From NCBI RefSeq assembly GCF_003937825.1, contig NZ_RSFW01000003.1:62001-126000 (forward strand): a DNA stretch of 64,000 bases, written 5' to 3'. A model generated the notes under the pieces. That model did no database searches. It saw nothing but the letters and a program-made list of their open reading frames with translations, and had not been told where the DNA came from. The position numbers and the translations under genes are program-made. The stretch comes from Mesobacillus subterraneus. GTDB lineage: Bacteria; Bacillota; Bacilli; Bacillales; Cytobacillaceae. Each line of letters begins with the position of its first letter. Position 1 is the first letter of the stretch. Below, one piece after another: positions 10,494 to 19,539 of the stretch.

Positions 10494-11882
10494 TTATTTA
10501 TTCAAAGGGGGAACATCTTTCCTGACGACATCGAACAATCCTGCACCGATGATGTCGAGGGCTGATTGCATTCTTTCAGGTGAGATGTTGTCTTCGATTG
10601 TGTCTTGTGGTGTATGGTAGACTTTCTCGATATGATAGACTAACGGGCTCCAGCTGTCGATTCCCATCCAGATGAACAGGGCGGCTGGGATGCCGGCATT
10701 ATGGAATGGGACATGGTCACTTGAACCGAAAGTACCTGGCAGGATATCAGAATTTCCTAAGCGTGCTCCGGCTGCCATAGTTGAATCCGTGACGATATTA
10801 GTCGAGCCGTTTGGCGTCATGGCATAAAGGTTTTTCGCTGGGCCGTAGCTTGTGGCAACCATGTCGGGAACAAAGACAGCCTCGATTTTATCTCGCTGTT
10901 CCTGAGTTAATTGATCCACATAATATCTTGCCCCGAGCAGGCCGCGCTCCTCGGAACCAAAGGCAATAAACTTCAATTCTTTATCGGTATTGTAGCCTTT
11001 ATAAACACGAGCAAGTTCAAGCATCAACCCTACACCAGATGCATTATCGTTACCACCAGGAGCACCGACGACGCTGTCATGGTGAGCGCCCAGAATCACT
11101 TCTTTTGTATTTTTATTATTTCCTTTAGGAGCCTTTGTCGCGATAACGTTTACGGATTCCAGATTAGAGAAATGCTCAGCTGATAGGTTAATTTCAACAG
11201 GGCCTTCCGCCAGCTTTTCTTTCAGCCATTCCCCCTGAATGTATGCCGCTCCATATACTGGGATTTCAACAGCACTAGTTAAACTTGGGTTGAATGTTTG
11301 CCCATAATTTCCGCGGCTACCGACAAGACTTTGCAGGATGACACCCGCAGCTCCGGATTGCACAGCATTGTCCACTTGAGTGCGATAACCTGCTACTGAG
11401 GATGCTCTAGGCATTACGACAATTTTGCCTGCGGTATAAGCCGGGAAATCTGCTGGATTTGTCCCGCCATCGACAAAAATAACCTCTCCAGTGACATCTT
11501 CCTTGCTTACCTTTCCATTCGGTGCAGCAGCCATCTGCCAGGAAGTACCGTCAGCAAAGGAAACATCGGCTATGTACTGGTCCGCTACCGGGAAGTATTG
11601 AAACTCTACCTCGTAGCCGTAGCTTTTTAGGACATTCGCAATGTACTCAGCGGATTCCTTTTCCGCTTGCAGCCCGCCAGGACGAGGGCCAATCTCTTCA
11701 GATAAGTAACGGATATGCTCGATTGCTCGCGCTGCGTCCACTCTGGCAATCACTTTTTGATCCTGTGAATAGCCCGATTTCCCATTGCCAATATCGGTTT
11801 GAGCAAATCCGACAGAGCCGAACGCCATCGACAATGCTAAAAGTGAAGCCGCTACTTTTAACCCTTTTTTCTGTAAAACCAT
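10494..11882 (-). CDS. Secreted M28 family aminopeptidase with PA domain (YwaD-like)
   Basis: 462 residues. A signal peptide ends in FAQT, followed by a short pro-region, a PA (protease-associated) insert around residues 130-240 and a di-zinc M28 catalytic domain. Metal ligands are visible as GAHHDS, GGNDNASG, SEERGLLG (catalytic Glu plus ligand Glu), VPDMVAT and YHTPQD. It resembles B. subtilis YwaD, a broad aminopeptidase released to the medium. The start has a strong AGGAGGG site. It stands alone, divergent from the Bce-type regulator genes. Probable role: removing N-terminal residues from peptides made by secreted proteases such as the one at 1023-2867. Confidence 0.92.
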   Translation of the reverse strand: MVLQKKGLKVAASLLALSMAFGSVGFAQTDIGNGKSGYSQDQKVIARVDAARAIEHIRYLSEEIGPRPGGLQAEKESAEYIANVLKSYGYEVEFQYFPVADQYIADVSFADGTSWQMAAAPNGKVSKEDVTGEVIFVDGGTNPADFPAYTAGKIVVMPRASSVAGYRTQVDNAVQSGAAGVILQSLVGSRGNYGQTFNPSLTSAVEIPVYGAAYIQGEWLKEKLAEGPVEINLSAEHFSNLESVNVIATKAPKGNNKNTKEVILGAHHDSVVGAPGGNDNASGVGLMLELARVYKGYNTDKELKFIAFGSEERGLLGARYYVDQLTQEQRDKIEAVFVPDMVATSYGPAKNLYAMTPNGSTNIVTDSTMAAGARLGNSDILPGTFGSSDHVPFHNAGIPAALFIWMGIDSWSPLVYHIEKVYHTPQDTIEDNISPERMQSALDIIGAGLFDVVRKDVPPLNK

Positions 11883-12141
11883 GTTTCTCCCTCCTATTAA
11901 TCAGTTCTCTAAGATTCTAGTAAATCCAAAATCTTACATCTATATCTTATTTCACTAGGAAACGAAGGGACAAGTTAAAAAGTTCCTAATTTTCTAAATT
12001 TTACATAATATTAACGGGACTAAAGTATCAAAGGGGATGGATAGGGATTAATAAAATACCTTTTAAAAATTGGAAATTCCTGCTGATTTTCTCTCTAGCA
12101 AAATTTATACTAGAAACAGAGACTTTTAGGGGAGATATCAT

Positions 12142-12831
12142 ATGTATAAAATCATGCTGGTCGAAGATGATCCGCAGCTGTGCGAGCTGATCAAGGGGAA
12201 TTTGGAGCGCTATGGTTACCAGGTGGAGCTGCCGGTTCATATTGCAAAGATCGAGGAAGAATTTGCGGGTATCCATCCTGATCTTGTTTTACTGGATATC
12301 AATCTGCCTTATTATGATGGCTATTATTTGTGCCGAAGTTTTCGCCAGCGGTCGAATGTACCGATATTGATGATTTCTGCACGGAGCCAGGAGATGGAGC
12401 AGATCATGGCAATCGAGCTTGGTGCGGATGATTTTATCACGAAGCCGTTCACATTTGAGATGCTCCACACGAAGATTAAGGCGACGTTAAGAAGGGTGTA
12501 CGGGGAATATTCGGCAAAGGAAGAGGACAAAAACTGTGTTGGTTTGCTTTGTCTTGATGAAAAGACCTTCGAGCTCGAGTATAAGGGTTCAAGCGCAGAG
12601 CTTTCAAAAAATGAGTACAAATTGATGAAGAAACTGATAGAGCATCAGGGAACTTTTGTTTCGAGGGAAGCTCTGATCGAGGAAGTATGGGATGCGGTCA
12701 CTTTCGTAGATGATAATACACTGACTGTCAATATGACGAGGATTAAACAGACTCTAGCTAAGCTGGGGTTAAGTCAGGTTATTAAAAGCAAGCGAGGAGT
12801 GGGCTATATGCTCGAGATGCAGAATGATTAG
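12142..12831 (+). CDS. BceR-type OmpR-family response regulator
   Basis: 229 residues. The receiver domain (about 1-115) has the acidic pocket EDD near residue 8, phospho-acceptor Asp in VLLDINLPYYDGY, Ser in MISA and Lys in FITKPF. A winged-helix Trans_reg_C DNA-binding domain follows, ending in SKRGVGYML. Subfamily features match the BceR/YxdJ/PsdR group that senses peptide antibiotics through an ABC transporter. The start has AGGGGAG spaced well. It overlaps the kinase gene by eight bases. It probably activates the ABC genes that follow the kinase after a terminator. Confidence 0.92.
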   Translation: MYKIMLVEDDPQLCELIKGNLERYGYQVELPVHIAKIEEEFAGIHPDLVLLDINLPYYDGYYLCRSFRQRSNVPILMISARSQEMEQIMAIELGADDFITKPFTFEMLHTKIKATLRRVYGEYSAKEEDKNCVGLLCLDEKTFELEYKGSSAELSKNEYKLMKKLIEHQGTFVSREALIEEVWDAVTFVDDNTLTVNMTRIKQTLAKLGLSQVIKSKRGVGYMLEMQND

Positions 12832-13831
12832 AACTCTGTTCTTCATGTTCATAAAAGACCGCTTGCTGCTGATTTTATTTTACATAATCAATATTGTATG
12901 TGTTGTGCTGTTTTTCCATCTGAGTGAACCTGCGAACAAGGAATACTTTTATCCATTGTCAATCGGTTTATTTTTCTTAACTGTATATTTGCTTATTGAT
13001 TGGTTCCGTTTTTATCCAGCCCATCGAACGATTGCGATGCTTATGCAGGGGCAGAATGTCGATTTCACGGCACACACAATGGAGCAGAAGGCGTTCCAGC
13101 AATTGCTCCATAAACTTGTCAATGAATACACAAAGGAAAACAATCAGTTAAAAGAACATAGCAAAGAGAGAATCCATTTTCTTTCACACTGGATGCACCA
13201 TTTAAAAACTCCGGTATCTGTGATCGAGCTGATTTTACATAATGAAGAAAAAACAGAAACGATGGAAAAAATCCATGAGGAGAACAGACGTCTTCACAAT
13301 TCCATTGAGCAGGGACTGACGATGATCAGGATGGATCAGTTTGGCAATGACTTTGAGGTGCAGAATGTTGATTTGCTTGCTTCGTTACGGAAGCTGATTA
13401 ATGCAAGGAAAAAAGAGTGGATCTATCAATCTGTTTTTCCTGCCATTGAATCTAATGGCGAACATGCGATGATCATAACTGATCCGAAGTGGAATGAGAT
13501 TATGATTGATCAAATCATCACGAATGCAATTAAGTACTCTTCCCTGAAAGAAGGCAGCAAGAAACTGGTCTTTAAAATAGAGAAGAAAGGCGATCATATC
13601 GAACTATCGATTATCGACGAGGGTGCCGGCATTCCTGAGTATGATCTAGAACGGGTTTTCCAGCCGTTTTTTACTGGAGAGAATGGAAGGCAGCATCGGA
13701 ATTCCACAGGTATAGGCCTGTACCTCAGCAAGAAAATCGCTGACAAAATGGGAGCGGGAATCACCATCCATTCCAAATATAGAGAAGGAACAACGGTCAC
13801 CCTTCGCTGGCTGGCCGGCCAAAGAGGTTGA
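12824..13831 (+). CDS. BceS-type intramembrane-sensing histidine kinase
   Basis: 335 residues with two N-terminal transmembrane helices and almost no extracellular loop, the hallmark of intramembrane-sensing kinases that take their signal from a partner ABC transporter. The H-box is FLSHWMHHLKTPVSV, the N-box IITNAIKYSS, G1 DEGAGIPEYDLERVF and G2 STGIGLYLSKKIAD; all are intact. It overlaps the response regulator start-to-stop. Partner of the BceAB-like transporter at 13943-16631. Confidence 0.92.
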   Translation: MIRTLFFMFIKDRLLLILFYIINIVCVVLFFHLSEPANKEYFYPLSIGLFFLTVYLLIDWFRFYPAHRTIAMLMQGQNVDFTAHTMEQKAFQQLLHKLVNEYTKENNQLKEHSKERIHFLSHWMHHLKTPVSVIELILHNEEKTETMEKIHEENRRLHNSIEQGLTMIRMDQFGNDFEVQNVDLLASLRKLINARKKEWIYQSVFPAIESNGEHAMIITDPKWNEIMIDQIITNAIKYSSLKEGSKKLVFKIEKKGDHIELSIIDEGAGIPEYDLERVFQPFFTGENGRQHRNSTGIGLYLSKKIADKMGAGITIHSKYREGTTVTLRWLAGQRG

Positions 13832-13843
13832 AGTCACTTCATG

Positions 13844-13872
13844 ATACCTTACAAAACTGTAAGGTATTTTTT
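13844..13872 (+). terminator. Terminator between the two-component and ABC genes
   Basis: Perfect 10-bp stem ATACCTTACA/TGTAAGGTAT with a 4-nt loop and a T-run. It separates regulator and transporter transcripts, leaving the transporter with its own, probably inducible, promoter in 13873-13942. Confidence 0.85.
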
Positions 13873-13942
13873 AGCGACTTCGATGGCTGCGTTTCTTTTT
13901 CATAACTATGATGGTGATAGATTGTTAGTGGGAGGTTGAGTC

Positions 13943-14707
13943 ATGGTTATTATGGAAACTGAAAATATCGTGAAAGTATATGGCGGGGCAAGTGGGGAAG
14001 GTTCGACGAAGGCGCTTGACGGTGTCAGCCTTTCGGTCAATGAGGGAGAGTTCGTGGCGATCATGGGGCCATCAGGAAGCGGGAAGACGACATTGCTGAA
14101 TGTCCTGAGCGGGATTGATCAGCCTAGCTCAGGCAGCGTTTCGATTTCTGGACAGGAAATTAGTGAAATGACAGGGGATGCACTTGCTCTTTTCCGGCGC
14201 AGACAGCTGGGATTTGTTTTTCAGGAGTTCAATCTTTTAGACAGTTTGACGGCAAAAGAAAACATCATCCTGCCGATGGTGCTTGAAAAGAAGTCAACAG
14301 CTGAAATGGAGGAGAAGGTCCAGGGTCTCGGGGAGCTTTTTGAAATCGATTCGATTCTTGATAAGTATCCTTATAATATTTCGGGCGGCCAGCAGCAGCG
14401 AACTGCCGTCAGCCGTGCTCTGGTGAATGAGCCGGCGATCGTTTTTGCGGATGAACCTACCGGGAATCTTGATTCCAAATCTTCGGCTGTCATCATGGAA
14501 TGCTTTGAAAAAATAGTCAACGAGCTAGGAACGACGGTCCTGCTCGTCACGCATGATGTGTTCGCGGCAAGCTACTGCCAAAAGGTTGTGTTTATCAAAG
14601 ACGGGCAGATTCATTCAAGTATCGTGAAAAAAGGGAGCAGGAAGGAGTTCCTGAATTCCATCATGGATCACCTGGCCGTCCTGGGAGGAAGAACCCATGA
14701 CATTTAA
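13943..14707 (+). CDS. BceA-type ABC transporter ATP-binding protein
   Basis: 254 residues of the MacB/LolD-like ABC ATPase group. Walker A is [10 protein letters not shown]-loop [10 protein letters not shown], signature ISGGQQQR, Walker [10 protein letters not shown] and H-loop LVTHD. All are intact. With the 10-helix permease encoded next (11-base overlap) it forms a Bce-type detoxification and sensing transporter for lipid-II-cycle peptide antibiotics. Short relatives such as LolD lack the C-terminal 30 residues found here, which is normal for BceA. Specificity (bacitracin, cationic peptides or others) cannot be read from sequence. Confidence 0.92.
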   Translation: MVIMETENIVKVYGGASGEGSTKALDGVSLSVNEGEFVAIMGPSGSGKTTLLNVLSGIDQPSSGSVSISGQEISEMTGDALALFRRRQLGFVFQEFNLLDSLTAKENIILPMVLEKKSTAEMEEKVQGLGELFEIDSILDKYPYNISGGQQQRTAVSRALVNEPAIVFADEPTGNLDSKSSAVIMECFEKIVNELGTTVLLVTHDVFAASYCQKVVFIKDGQIHSSIVKKGSRKEFLNSIMDHLAVLGGRTHDI

Positions 14708-16631
14708 CCAGGTAGTCTGGAAGATGGCGAAGGCCGATTATAAAAAATACATCTTTTATTTTCTCTGTAACAGCTTCGCAGTCATGTTCTTTTTCATGTT
14801 TTCAACGGTGTATTTCAACAGCCGGATAGAACAGGCGAAAAAGCTTGAAGGCATTCAGGACGCATTATCGATCCCGGGAGCTGCGCTGATTATCTTTACG
14901 ATTTTTTTCATCAGCTATGCCCATAATGTTTTCATGAAAAAGAGAAGAAGTGAGTTCGGGCTCTTCTTGTCATTGGGGATGTCACCAAGGGACATCAGCA
15001 AATTGCTCGTGATTGAAAATGGGATCATCGGAATGGCGTCGATTCTTTCCGGCCTTCTTGCAGGAGCGGTTTTTTCCAGATTGTCTTTCATGCTGCTGAT
15101 GAGCAGTATCAATTTGCAGGACATTCCGTTTCATTTGAGCGGTAAAATGTTCTTATATTCAATCGGGGCTTTTTTGGCGGTCTTTTTGCTGGCGGTTGGA
15201 AAGTCGCTGATTTTTACACTTAGAAGCAGTATGATCCTCGTGATGAAAAGCAACAGGTTTGCAGAGACCATCAAAATGAGAAGTCCTCTCCTGGGTGCTT
15301 TCGGCCTGCTGCTGATGGTGGGTTCGATCCTTACTCTTTATTTTACCTATGAAGAGTCCTCAGGGGCGTTCCTGCCGCTTTGGACGATGGCGATGTTTTT
15401 AGGCTTGTATATCGCATTCAGCCAGGCTTCCAGCTTTTTAATTAGACTAGCTAAAAAATTTCCTGGTTACTATTTTCACCGATTGCTGTTTTTGTCCAGT
15501 CTTGAATATAAATTCAAGCAGATGACCTCAATCATTATGCTTGTTGCCGTGATGATTATGATCACGATTTTCTATAGCACCCTGCTTTTGACCTTTTATA
15601 AAGCTTCCGAAAAGGATGCGGTTAAAAACAATCCTTTTGATGTAGCGTATTATCAAATAGAGACAAAAAATAATCTGTCAGAGGCAGAGCTTAACAAGAT
15701 CTTGCAGACGAAGGATCAGCTCGAAATTCCGATTTTTTACTATTTGGAAAAACAAATACTTGCTGGCAATGGTTATCACTCTTACAATTTCATGTCACTA
15801 AGAAACTTCAATGAACTGACTAAGCAGGAAAAGAGTCTTGAGAACCAGGAATTTCTCTTCTTCTTAAATTCTGAGCCTGAGTATGCCCATACCGAATTTT
15901 CTGAAACGTTCCGAATCTCAATGGGGAATGATGAGGTTACGTTTGAAATGAAGGATTATGTCGTGGAAAGAAGGATCAATCTGCTGCCTAACTCATATGA
16001 GTTTGTGGTTGTGAATGACGAAGTATTTGATAAGATGACCAACTCATTGGATGGCCATGTATTGACCCTGAATTTATTGAATGTTGAGGACTGGAAAAAT
16101 AGTGAGGGTGCTGTGGGGGAATTGGTGAAGAAATTTGAAGCCATGAATCAGGCAGCACCGCCGGCCAATTTTTCAGATCTGCCATACATCGAGGAAGAAT
16201 TGTTCCGGGTGGCCTCAAAGGTGGCTGACTTCCATCTGAACAAAACAACCAGCGGAATCATGTTTTACGTCACCACATTTTTAAGCATCCTGTTCTTCAT
16301 GGGAACCTTCATTTTATTGTATTTGAACCTGTTTTCGGAAGTGGATACAGAAAAGGCCAAATACAAGAATCTCTATAAAATAGGAATGACCTCGAAGGAA
16401 GTAAAGAAGAATGTAACAAGGGAAATCATGACGATTTTCTTCGTACCAACTGTGATCGGAACTCTTCTGGCGTTCATTTACTTGGTGATCCTGTCAACAG
16501 ATGTTGGAGGAATCATGAACAATCCAGACATCCTGATGCATTTCCTGTTAATCGCAGGAATCTACCTGGCCATCCAGCTTGGATCCTACTTTTACGCAAG
16601 GAAGAAAATGCTGATCCAGCTGTTGGGGTAG
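14697..16631 (+). CDS. BceB-type ABC transporter permease (FtsX fold)
   Basis: 644 residues. There are about ten transmembrane helices, with four near the N-terminus forming an FtsX domain that carries the FGLFLSLGMSPRDISKLL coupling motif. A large extracellular domain of roughly 210 residues lies between helices 7 and 8 (about residues 300-510), and a second FtsX-like helix group closes the protein. The long external domain between helices 7 and 8 is diagnostic for BceB and is where peptide recognition is thought to occur. The stop is followed by a terminator. Confidence 0.92.
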   Translation: MTFNQVVWKMAKADYKKYIFYFLCNSFAVMFFFMFSTVYFNSRIEQAKKLEGIQDALSIPGAALIIFTIFFISYAHNVFMKKRRSEFGLFLSLGMSPRDISKLLVIENGIIGMASILSGLLAGAVFSRLSFMLLMSSINLQDIPFHLSGKMFLYSIGAFLAVFLLAVGKSLIFTLRSSMILVMKSNRFAETIKMRSPLLGAFGLLLMVGSILTLYFTYEESSGAFLPLWTMAMFLGLYIAFSQASSFLIRLAKKFPGYYFHRLLFLSSLEYKFKQMTSIIMLVAVMIMITIFYSTLLLTFYKASEKDAVKNNPFDVAYYQIETKNNLSEAELNKILQTKDQLEIPIFYYLEKQILAGNGYHSYNFMSLRNFNELTKQEKSLENQEFLFFLNSEPEYAHTEFSETFRISMGNDEVTFEMKDYVVERRINLLPNSYEFVVVNDEVFDKMTNSLDGHVLTLNLLNVEDWKNSEGAVGELVKKFEAMNQAAPPANFSDLPYIEEELFRVASKVADFHLNKTTSGIMFYVTTFLSILFFMGTFILLYLNLFSEVDTEKAKYKNLYKIGMTSKEVKKNVTREIMTIFFVPTVIGTLLAFIYLVILSTDVGGIMNNPDILMHFLLIAGIYLAIQLGSYFYARKKMLIQLLG

Positions 16632-16664
16632 TTACTAGAGTGCTTCTTCCATAGTGAGAAAAGT

Positions 16665-16702
16665 AAAGCAGTTCAATTTGCAACAGAATTGGACTGCTTT
16701 TA
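16665..16702 (+). terminator. Terminator of the Bce-type ABC operon
   Basis: AAGCAGTTCAATT/AATTGGACTGCTT stem with one G-U pair and an 8-nt loop, ending in TTTTAT. Confidence 0.75.
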
Positions 16703-16823
16703 TGTCGCAATAAACTGGTTCTTTTTTTACAGATTCTGAAATGAGAGTCCACTTACTGGGTAATTATGTTAAAATAAAGGGAGTAAAGTTCAACCGTCCG
16801 ATTAATGCGCGGGAGGATTGCCT

Positions 16824-17117
16824 ATGAATGAAGGGGTATTATTTGGAGTTCTGATATTCATACCCGGAATCATCTTATTCCTGTTTCCACCCAAAGAGAT
16901 CAACTACATTTATGGTTATAGAACTCCAAGATCAATGAGAAATAAAGAAAATTGGGAGAAAGCGAATAAATACAGCAGTCGTTTGATGATTATATTCGGG
17001 TTAATCATAGTTGTTATTTCACTTGTTTTTAAAAGTACAATTTTAAATTTAATATCGCTTGGAGTTTCAATCATCCTTATTTTTATTTTGGTAGAGATGA
17101 AAATATCAAAGAATTAG
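16824..17117 (+). CDS. Small SdpI-family membrane protein
   Basis: 97 residues from ATG 16824 with GGGAGG seven bases upstream. It has three hydrophobic helices. Between the first and second is the SdpI-family signature YGYRTPRSMRNKENWEKANKY. B. subtilis SdpI gives immunity to the SdpC toxin, but most small members such as this are of unknown function; no SdpC-like toxin gene is seen nearby. The next small membrane protein gene follows 21 bases later, suggesting a two-gene operon. Confidence 0.82.
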   Translation: MNEGVLFGVLIFIPGIILFLFPPKEINYIYGYRTPRSMRNKENWEKANKYSSRLMIIFGLIIVVISLVFKSTILNLISLGVSIILIFILVEMKISKN

Positions 17118-17138
17118 TTTATATGAGGGGGATTTATT

Positions 17139-17297
17139 TTGGAATTTATCATGATTTTAGTCGCGTTTTTAGTTTGTATGGTTATTGGATCGATATTGAA
17201 TATTCTTTTGAAGACAACCAAGAAAATAAATTGGTTCATTACCTTCGCGATCAGTTTATCCGTAGCCGTATTTGTCCAAATCCTAAATGTTATGTGA
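17139..17297 (+). CDS. Very small membrane protein, 52 residues
   Basis: TTG start with GAGGGGG seven bases upstream; the protein begins MEFIMILVAFLVCMVIG. It has two hydrophobic helices (about residues 2-22 and 32-50) separated by the basic turn KTTKKINW. No family recognised. The good ribosome site, the close spacing to the SdpI-like gene and the clear two-helix pattern support a real gene; the short length limits certainty. Confidence 0.55.
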   Translation: MEFIMILVAFLVCMVIGSILNILLKTTKKINWFITFAISLSVAVFVQILNVM

Positions 17298-17544
17298 TAT
17301 AACGAATTAGATTACCAGATATGTTTACTAAGCAACTTCCGGCATATTAGTATTTTTTTAACAAGTGATTTGAGAAATAGATTGTACAAAAACGCCTAAT
17401 TCGTTTGATTTAATGGCTTTTTTTTCCATCGAAAGGGTATCATTCGTTATATAATCTGAGAAAAGGTAAATGTCAGAGGAAAGATTTATAATTCTGATCT
17501 TTCGGCCAAGCTCACCATCATTCAGCAAGCTTGGCTAGTTTGAA

Positions 17545-17733
17545 TTAACTATTTGATTTAGAAGAATCCCCATTCAATTTCTCCAGCAACTCGATGATTC
17601 GTTTGTTTTGTTCGACTTGCTTCTCCGAATTTTTATATACCCGATACACCCATATTAATAAAACAATAAATGAAATCGGCGCTGCTAATCCAATGAATAA
17701 AGACATTAACCCCATTGCAGATGGTGCATACAT
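17545..17733 (-). CDS. Small single-helix membrane protein with cytoplasmic coiled coil
   Basis: 62 residues from ATG 17733, preceded by AGGAGGAG. One hydrophobic helix (about residues 9-30) is followed by a charged heptad-like segment, YKNSEKQVEQNKRIIELLEKLNG. An upstream in-frame start gives 72 residues but lacks a ribosome site. The pattern of a short anchor plus coiled coil is common in Firmicute small proteins of unknown function. A weak inverted repeat (GCCAAGCT/AGCTTGGC, 17505-17535) lies just past the stop. Confidence 0.6.
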   Translation of the reverse strand: MYAPSAMGLMSLFIGLAAPISFIVLLIWVYRVYKNSEKQVEQNKRIIELLEKLNGDSSKSNS

Positions 17734-17819
17734 TCTATCTCCTCCTCTGCTAAATAATACCATTTTTATCCTAGTGCAAGTGTTTAAAGTTTTATGACAA
17801 GTTTACTTAAAACATTTAA

Positions 17820-17971
17820 GTTTATTAGACCTTTTTGAAGCTACCTAGGGTCAGAAGGTCTATTAAAAAGAGTTTATTAGACAATTTGAGGGTCACTAGA
17901 GGGATAAACGTCTATTAAAAAAATTTTATTAGACATTTTGAGTGTTACCAGAGGCCGAAATGTCCATTAAT
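17820..17971. repeat. Three-unit array of 52-bp hairpin repeats
   Basis: Units begin at 17820, 17872 and 17924, an exact 52-bp step. Each starts (G/T)TTTATTAGAC and ends near GTC(T/C)ATTAA, so each can fold into a hairpin. Arms covary in units 1 and 3: GACCTTTTTGA with TCAGAAGGTC, and GACATTTTG with CGAAATGTC. The array fills most of the 363-base gap between a small leftward gene and a Crp/Fnr gene; an extended -10 (TGCTATAAT) follows at 18039-18047. Confidence 0.75.
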
Positions 17972-18096
17972 TGCTCTAGCCTTCCAAAATTGTCTCTTAC
18001 TCTCCCCGCGAAGTTTCCCACCAAGCAACCATTAAAAATGCTATAATTATCATAATAATTAGATAAATCACCAAAACTACTAGAAAAGGTGATCAT

Positions 18097-18720
18097 ATGC
18101 AGTATCTTCGTTATCAATGGGAGCCGTTTTTATCGTATGGGCAGCTGTTTGAGGTGGAGAAGAATAAGATTGTGTACCGTCAGGGGGAGGCGGGGCGCGG
18201 GATTTATTATTTAAAGAGCGGAGAGATCAAGGTGACGCTGCTGTCGGACAAGGGGGATGAGCGGATCATCAATATGGTGCCGCCGGGGATGTTGTTTGGC
18301 GAGCATGGAGTTCACGGTGAACCGTATTTGACGAGCGGGGCGACGACTTGTGCTTCGAGAATCTATTTTTTTTCGGATGAGGCGGTTGCAGCCATTACGA
18401 AAGAGCATCCGCATGCGGCTGGTATTTATACGGACTCGTTAATCTATAAATTTCGTACTCTTGCGGAAATCATTGCCCACCTGGACAGTCCGGTAGAACA
18501 GCAAATGGCCTTCTATTTGTTAAAGCTTGTTCAGGAAAACGGGAATGCCTCGATGAACCAGACTGCTTTTTCAAAGTATATCGGCACTTCCCGGATCACG
18601 GTGAACAAAATCATTCAAAAGTGGAAGCAAAAGGGGTACATAGAGCTTCATAAGCGTGAAATCGTAATTAAAGATTTTGATAAAATCAGGGCGATTGCCC
18701 AAAATCCAAATGATGCTTAA
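18097..18720 (+). CDS. Crp/Fnr family transcriptional regulator (first of a convergent pair)
   Basis: 207 residues. An N-terminal cyclic-nucleotide-binding-like beta-barrel (about 10-125; RQGEAGRGIYYLKSGEIKV) is followed by a long dimer helix and a winged helix-turn-helix (FSKYIGTSRITVNKIIQKWKQKGYI). It lacks the cysteine cluster of Fnr, so oxygen sensing by an iron-sulfur centre is unlikely; the ligand is unknown. The stop codon overlaps that of a second Crp/Fnr gene on the other strand. The position beside the aromatic-acid operon suggests a role in its control, an inference from context. Confidence 0.9.
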   Translation: MQYLRYQWEPFLSYGQLFEVEKNKIVYRQGEAGRGIYYLKSGEIKVTLLSDKGDERIINMVPPGMLFGEHGVHGEPYLTSGATTCASRIYFFSDEAVAAITKEHPHAAGIYTDSLIYKFRTLAEIIAHLDSPVEQQMAFYLLKLVQENGNASMNQTAFSKYIGTSRITVNKIIQKWKQKGYIELHKREIVIKDFDKIRAIAQNPNDA

Positions 18721-19340
18721 CTCACCAGGTTTCTTAGGAAATCTGGTTTTTTTATGAAGTATTTTCGTTTGTTGATTTCGATGATGCCGGCTTCCTGCCA
18801 CTCCTTCAATACTTTGTAGACTGTAATCCTGGTCAGGCCGGTGCAACAGGCAAGGTCTTGCTGGGATATCGGGATTTCGTAATTTTTGAATTCATCACAG
18901 ATATTATGCAGGAGAACAGCAAGTTTTTGCTCTGATGTAAGCGCATTCAAATTAATCCGATCTAAAAGAATTTTCATTTTATGAATGACGCTTTTTGAAA
19001 AAAGTTTGAAGAGTTCTGGGTGGGCGATCATCAATTTGCGGAATTCGTCTGCTGAAAAATGATAGACAACGGAATCTTTAACGGCAATCGCGGTGGTGAA
19101 ATGGGTTTTCTGGTCGAGTGACTGGACACCGAGCAGCTGGTTCGGGATGACAATATTCAACATGTTTTCTTTCCCAGTCGCGGTTTCTGTTACAATCCGG
19201 ACCAGGCCTTTGTGAAGATAATAAAAGCCTTCTCCGTATTCTCCTTGCTTGTAGATATGCTCCTTCTTTCTGAAAAATTGGCGGGTGCCAAATTTCAGGT
19301 AATCCTCCCAATGGAAAATTTCCTCGTAAACCGTAACCAT
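18717..19340 (-). CDS. Crp/Fnr family transcriptional regulator (second of the pair), divergent from the catabolic operon
   Basis: 207 residues with an N-terminal effector barrel (KQGEYGEGFYYLHKGLVRIV) and a C-terminal winged helix (LACCTGLTRITVYKVLKEWQEAGII). Two adjacent Cys residues lie in the DNA-binding domain, but there is no Fnr-type cluster. The start has GGGGAGG seven bases upstream. It is transcribed away from the monooxygenase gene 199 bases off, the usual arrangement for a pathway regulator. It overlaps the other Crp/Fnr gene by four bases at the palindromic TTAA stop region. Ligand unknown; an aromatic acid or CoA ester is plausible but unproved. Confidence 0.9.
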   Translation of the reverse strand: MVTVYEEIFHWEDYLKFGTRQFFRKKEHIYKQGEYGEGFYYLHKGLVRIVTETATGKENMLNIVIPNQLLGVQSLDQKTHFTTAIAVKDSVVYHFSADEFRKLMIAHPELFKLFSKSVIHKMKILLDRINLNALTSEQKLAVLLHNICDEFKNYEIPISQQDLACCTGLTRITVYKVLKEWQEAGIIEINKRKYFIKKPDFLRNLVS

Positions 19341-19539
19341 ACCATGACCTCCCCGAAAGTAACGATGATATCTAACATTATCATAGGGGAAACAAGGTAA
19401 AATTTCTATAATTAGTTAGATAATTTAGACTTTTAAGAAAACTATTTTAAAAAAAACGTTAAATAGGCTACAGTTGCGAAGGAAATTTAGTATTACAATT
19501 CTTTATGAATTTTCAAATATTTTTTTCAGGAGGGTGTAT

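Noticed and set aside
17505-17535. GCCAAGCT/AGCTTGGC inverted repeat as a terminator
   Set aside because: A 15-nt loop and no U-run on either strand.
18059-19431. TTAGATA motif near both Crp/Fnr genes and upstream of the monooxygenase
   Set aside because: Three short AT-rich matches without clear symmetry; expected by chance in such AT-rich intergenic DNA.
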